From DAOUBF01 sp034432795 (GTDB lineage: Bacteria; Chloroflexota; Anaerolineae; DSLN01), in assembly GCA_034432795.1 (NCBI GenBank), contig DAOUBF010000064.1:30344-94343 (forward strand): a stretch of DNA of 64,000 nucleotides, written 5' to 3'. The number at the start of each line of letters is the position of its first letter. Position 1 is the stretch's first letter. A program made the translations under genes and the position numbers. Below are positions 60,983-64,000 of this stretch, in pieces. The notes under the pieces are model-generated. The model made no database searches, was not told the DNA's origin, and saw only the letters and a list, made by a program, of their open reading frames with translations.

Positions 60983-62515
60983 TCATTTGGCGTAGTCCAC
61001 CGCCCGCGTCTCCCGTAGCACGGTCACCTTAATCTGGCCGGGGTACTCCATGCTCTCCTCAATCTTCTTGGCCACGTTCTTGGCGAGTTGGATCGCGGCC
61101 AGATCGTCCACCTGCTCCGGGACGACCACGATGCGCACCTCGCGCCCGGCCTGAAGGGCGTAGGCCTGGGAGACGCCGGGGAAGCTGTGGGCGATCTCCT
61201 CCAGGGCTTTGACCCGTTTCAGGTAGGTTTCAATAGATTCGCGCCGGGCGCCGGGGCGCGCACCAGAGATCGCGTCTGCTGCCTCCACGATGATCGCCTC
61301 CAACGACTCTTGCTCCACCTCGTGGTGGTGCGAGGCAATGCAATTGACCACTTTGGGATTGACCCCGTAGCGGCGGCAAATCTCCGCGCCGATCATGGCG
61401 TGGGTGCCCTCCACTTCGTGGTCCACGGCCTTGCCGATGTCGTGCAGCAGCGCGCCGGCCTTGGCCACCTGGACATCTGCGCCTAACTCGGCGGCAATGA
61501 TCCCGGCGATATGCGCCACCTCAATGGCGTGTTGAAGCTGGTTCTGACCGTAGCTGGTGCGGAATTTGAGCCGCCCCAGGAGCTTGATGATCTCCGGGTG
61601 GAGGCCGGTGACGCCGGTCTCGTACACGGCGCGCTCGCCCTCCTCGCGGATGATCTGCTCCACCTCCTGCCGGGCGTCCTCCACCGATTTCTCAATGCGC
61701 GCCGGGTGGATGCGCCCGTCCATGACCAGTCGGGTCATGGCGCGGCGGGCGATCTCGCGGCGCACCGGGTCAAAGCTGGACAGCGTCACCGCCTCCGGCG
61801 TGTCGTCCACGATGATGTCCACGCCGGCGACCTGCTCAAAGGCACGGATATTGCGCCCGTTGCGGCCGATGATGCGCCCCTTCATTTCATCGTTAGGCAG
61901 GGGGACGACAGAGACAGCCACCTCGGCCACCTGGTCGCTGGCCACACGCTGGATAGCCATGGTGATGATCTTGCGGGCGATGGCATCGGCCTGGGCCTTG
62001 GTCTCCTCCTCCACCTGGCGGATGACGTTGGCCATGTCCTGGCGCGCCTCTTTTTCCACCGCCTCCAGCAGCATTTGCTTGGCCTCGTCGCGGCTGAGTT
62101 GGGCGATACGTTCCAGCTCAGCAATGCGAGCGGCCTCCAGCCTCTCCAACTCGTTGGCCTTGCGGTCCAGGGCGCTCTGGCGCTTGTTCAGCGCCTGCTC
62201 GCGCTGCTCCAGCCGCTCCACGCGCTGATCCAGGTCGTTGCGCCGCCGGATCAGCCGATCTTCTTCCTGTTGTAGTTCGGCGCGCATGCGCCGGATTTCT
62301 TTTTCAGCCTGCTCGCGTTCGCGCTGCGCCTCGTCCTTGGCTTTCAGCAGGATTTCCTTGGCCTGCGCACGGGCTTCCTCGCGCAGGCGTTCGGCCTCCT
62401 TCCGGGCCGCCTGCTCCACCGCCTCTACGCGCGGGCGTTGCAGGAAATAGCCAACAACTGCGCCAACGATCAACGCCAGCACAGCCACGATGATCAACTG
62501 TAATCCCTGTGGCAT
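60983..62515 (-). CDS. rny: Ribonuclease Y
   Basis: A 510-residue membrane-anchored endoribonuclease that starts mRNA decay. It has one N-terminal helix (LIIVAVLALIVGAVVGYFL), a long coiled coil to about residue 200, a KH domain with GRIIGRNGRNIRAFEQ, and the HD domain with LLHDIGKAVDHEVEG and ASHHHEVEQE. Length and order are those of the family. It follows recX by 24 bases, matching the recA-recX-rny order of several phyla. Confidence 0.95.
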   Translation of the reverse strand: MPQGLQLIIVAVLALIVGAVVGYFLQRPRVEAVEQAARKEAERLREEARAQAKEILLKAKDEAQREREQAEKEIRRMRAELQQEEDRLIRRRNDLDQRVERLEQREQALNKRQSALDRKANELERLEAARIAELERIAQLSRDEAKQMLLEAVEKEARQDMANVIRQVEEETKAQADAIARKIITMAIQRVASDQVAEVAVSVVPLPNDEMKGRIIGRNGRNIRAFEQVAGVDIIVDDTPEAVTLSSFDPVRREIARRAMTRLVMDGRIHPARIEKSVEDARQEVEQIIREEGERAVYETGVTGLHPEIIKLLGRLKFRTSYGQNQLQHAIEVAHIAGIIAAELGADVQVAKAGALLHDIGKAVDHEVEGTHAMIGAEICRRYGVNPKVVNCIASHHHEVEQESLEAIIVEAADAISGARPGARRESIETYLKRVKALEEIAHSFPGVSQAYALQAGREVRIVVVPEQVDDLAAIQLAKNVAKKIEESMEYPGQIKVTVLRETRAVDYAK

Positions 62516-62539
62516 AATTCAATCTCCTTGCCGCGGAGA

Positions 62540-63199
62540 TCATCCGTCGTCTGTCATATGTTGTTCGTCGTCTGCCAGGTCGTGTTCGCTCTCTTCCCAG
62601 GTGCGTTGGACGACCTCCGTGATCGTGTCGTAGTCAAAGCCGCGGCGGGCGAGAAACTGGCCCAGCCGCCGCTGGAAATCACGTTGAGCCAGGCCGCGCA
62701 GCCGCCTGGCCTGGCTGCGGGCCGCCTCCAGCGCCAGAGCCAGGTCATCGTACCCGGCCAGCGCGGCCTCAATGGTCTCGGGCGCCAGGCCCTTGTGGCG
62801 CAACTCGTAGCGCAGGGCGCGCGCGCTGCGCGGGCGGAATTGCTCGCGGTTCTCCACCCAGAAGCGGGCGAAGGCCGCGTCATCCACCAGGCCCACACGG
62901 GCCAGCCGCTCCATGACCTGCTGGATGTGCTCCGCTGAGACGCCCTTGCTCTCCAGGTAGCGCTGCACTTCGCTGGCACTGCGCGGGCGAAAGCTCAAGA
63001 AGTGCAGAGCGCGTTCGTGCGCTGCCTCCAATGCGTCGCGCTTCCGCAACTCAGCGATCTCCTCGTCAGAGAGGGTCTGCCCGACATGCAGCCGGGCCGC
63101 CTCAATCGCCGTCAGGCCGAAAGCAAACCGGCCATCCAGGAAGACGTTGACGCGGTGGCGATTGCGCTTTTGCGCCACTAAAGCTGTGATCTGCTTCAT
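62540..63199 (-). CDS. recX: Regulatory protein RecX
   Basis: The 219-residue protein limits RecA filament growth. It carries three helical RecX repeats: ALHFLSFRPRSASEVQRYLE, VDDAAFARFWVENREQFRPR and the third with FQRRLGQFLARRGFDYDTI. The ATG at 63199 (MKQITALVAQKRNRHRVNVF) is preferred to the GTG at 63220 because RecX proteins begin here and the upstream terminator would otherwise abut the start. Confidence 0.9.
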   Translation of the reverse strand: MKQITALVAQKRNRHRVNVFLDGRFAFGLTAIEAARLHVGQTLSDEEIAELRKRDALEAAHERALHFLSFRPRSASEVQRYLESKGVSAEHIQQVMERLARVGLVDDAAFARFWVENREQFRPRSARALRYELRHKGLAPETIEAALAGYDDLALALEAARSQARRLRGLAQRDFQRRLGQFLARRGFDYDTITEVVQRTWEESEHDLADDEQHMTDDG

Positions 63200-63225
63200 C
63201 CCGTACTGGCTATGGGTCACTCTAA

Positions 63226-63264
63226 ACCAAAAAGCGCCGCAGGCATCCCCATGCCACGGCGCTT
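63226..63264 (-). terminator. Rho-independent terminator before recX
   Basis: On the minus strand AAGCGCCG and CGGCGCTT, with inner GGCAT/ATGCC, form a stem ending in TTTTTGGTTT (63233-63226). It would end transcripts from recA before recX. Confidence 0.75.
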
Positions 63265-63795
63265 GGTAGGATTTGACCGAATGAACCGGAATTGTCCAGG
63301 ATGGTGAAGCCTCAAATAAAAGGCCTCTCCAGCCATCCTCAACTATCCCGGCATCCGTGCCAGGCCTCTCGCGTTGTATAGGGAGCTTCTACCGCCGGTC
63401 AAGACGCATCGGCCAGACAGCCTGACGGAATGCCCATTCGGAGGAACCCTTGGGAACTCCACAGGTCAGCGGTCCTGTAGCTCGTGAAGTGCCTGTGGCT
63501 GCAGAGTTCCTGATAATTTCTTGGCCCTCTGGTTTCAGTCCTCCGTCCTGATCAGCTATCTCCGCAGTCGGGCCGGACCCCGCCCCCCTCTCCAGCGAGG
63601 CAGCGGGATCGGCCCGTGATGTATGCTTCTTGTAGGCGCTTCGCGCCAACGGAAGACGGACAACCCACACGGGTTCCTCTCCGCCCTCCGCCCTTATCCG
63701 AAAGACTCCCCAACAACTCGTTGCCTATGCCGTGGCAATGCATCTTTGAGTCAGGGCCTTTGCCCCGACAGTCCCACAAATACCTTGAATAAGTT
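63265..63795 (-). other. Structured, apparently non-coding gap between recA and recX
   Basis: No frame shows convincing coding character; the 93-codon minus-strand frame inside has odd composition. The strand can fold: GGAACTC plus CACAGG (63453-63465) pair with CCTGTG (63492-63497) plus GAGTTCC (63504-63510), and GGCGC-TTC-GCGCC lies at 63635-63647. It ends at the terminator at 63264, as a minus-strand RNA would. I cannot identify it. It may be a long recA 3'-region or an RNA gene. Confidence 0.4.
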
Positions 63796-64000
63796 CTACA
63801 ACTCGCCTTCCTGATCCACCTCGGTAAAGCCAGCCGGCCTGCTGATCGCCAGAGGGAGGGGTGTCGTCGCCGCCTGGGCGCGAATCTGGGCCTCAATCTC
63901 ATCGCGGAGGTCGGGGTTATCCTTGAGGAACTGCCGGGCGTTCTCCCGCCCCTGCCCAATCCGCTGCCCCCCATACAGGTAAAACGACCCCCGCTTCTCC
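63796..64000 (-). CDS. recA: RecA recombinase, C-terminal end (5' part outside window)
   Basis: The minus-strand frame runs from the window edge to the TAG at 63798-63796 and gives the RecA C-terminal region: EKRGSFYLYGGQRIGQGREN, ARQFLKDNPDLRDEIEAQIR, then a divergent acidic tail ending EGEL. RecA forms filaments on single-stranded DNA and drives recombination and SOS signalling. The rest lies beyond the window. Confidence 0.93.
   Translation of the reverse strand, partial: EKRGSFYLYGGQRIGQGRENARQFLKDNPDLRDEIEAQIRAQAATTPLPLAISRPAGFTEVDQEGEL

Noticed and set aside
63389..63670. 93-codon minus-strand open frame between recA and recX
   Set aside because: Composition is unlike neighbouring genes, and no start signal or family pattern was found.

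Overview
The window is about 61% GC by eye and carries two TAT-type lipoprotein substrate-binding proteins, TTG and GTG starts, a recA-recX-rny gene order, a DHH-CBS-CBS-poly(A)-polymerase fusion and many GTAGGGG-ended palindromes. Together these suggest a chromosome of a Chloroflexota bacterium, probably of the Anaerolineae type. That placement is inference; no rRNA is present to test it. Every gene reads in the standard code. No tRNA, rRNA, CRISPR array or full insertion sequence was seen.

Layout. 1-4237: a decayed photolyase end followed by a tightly coupled plsY, glycosyltransferase, cytochrome P450 and lycopene cyclase operon for a hydroxylated, glycosylated carotenoid. 4238-5195: a YbaK-type pseudogene and an unidentified structured RNA of about 330 nt with its own promoter and terminator. 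5196-8651: a membrane glycosyltransferase with an in-frame amber codon near its end, and a methylmalonyl-CoA mutase large subunit. 8652-17885: an arsenic unit (ArsR plus a double-methyltransferase ArsM), an iron-binding lipoprotein diverging from a DtxR-type regulator, and a set of small redox, methyltransferase, regulator and SDR genes. 18118-28143: a GAF histidine kinase, a peptide/nickel-type ABC transporter with a PrsW-like protease, DedA, a pseudo-receiver/GAF protein and pyrimidine-nucleoside phosphorylase. 28387-33401: an M20 amidohydrolase, a serine-less S51 peptidase homologue, pyrophosphatase and the DHH-CBS-nucleotidyltransferase fusion.

33556-55438 is the most distinctive part: 19 genes on one strand behind a consensus promoter followed by two tandem LacI-type operators. 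They encode two creatininase-family hydrolases, a ribose-type ABC transporter (one subunit an ATPase-permease fusion), a nitrilase-family amidase, a LacI regulator, a glutamine-synthetase-like ligase, a GMC dehydrogenase, an SRPBCC/gluconate-dehydrogenase-subunit-3 fusion, an aldehyde dehydrogenase, a branched-chain-type ABC transporter, a luciferase-like monooxygenase, a TIM-barrel isomerase and a DapA-like aldolase/lyase. This looks like a catabolic island for a small nitrogen-containing or cyclitol/sugar-like compound; the substrate is unknown. 55435-64000 returns to household genes: an SDR, membrane glycosyltransferases, ScpA, RNase Y, RecX and the end of RecA.

Intergenic regions hold short non-autonomous mobile elements. 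Three copies have 18-27 bp terminal inverted repeats and clear 8-bp target duplications, and appear to be an active or recently active MITE family. A further palindrome family and a short 5'-leader motif (AACGGATTAT...GATCAAGG) also recur.
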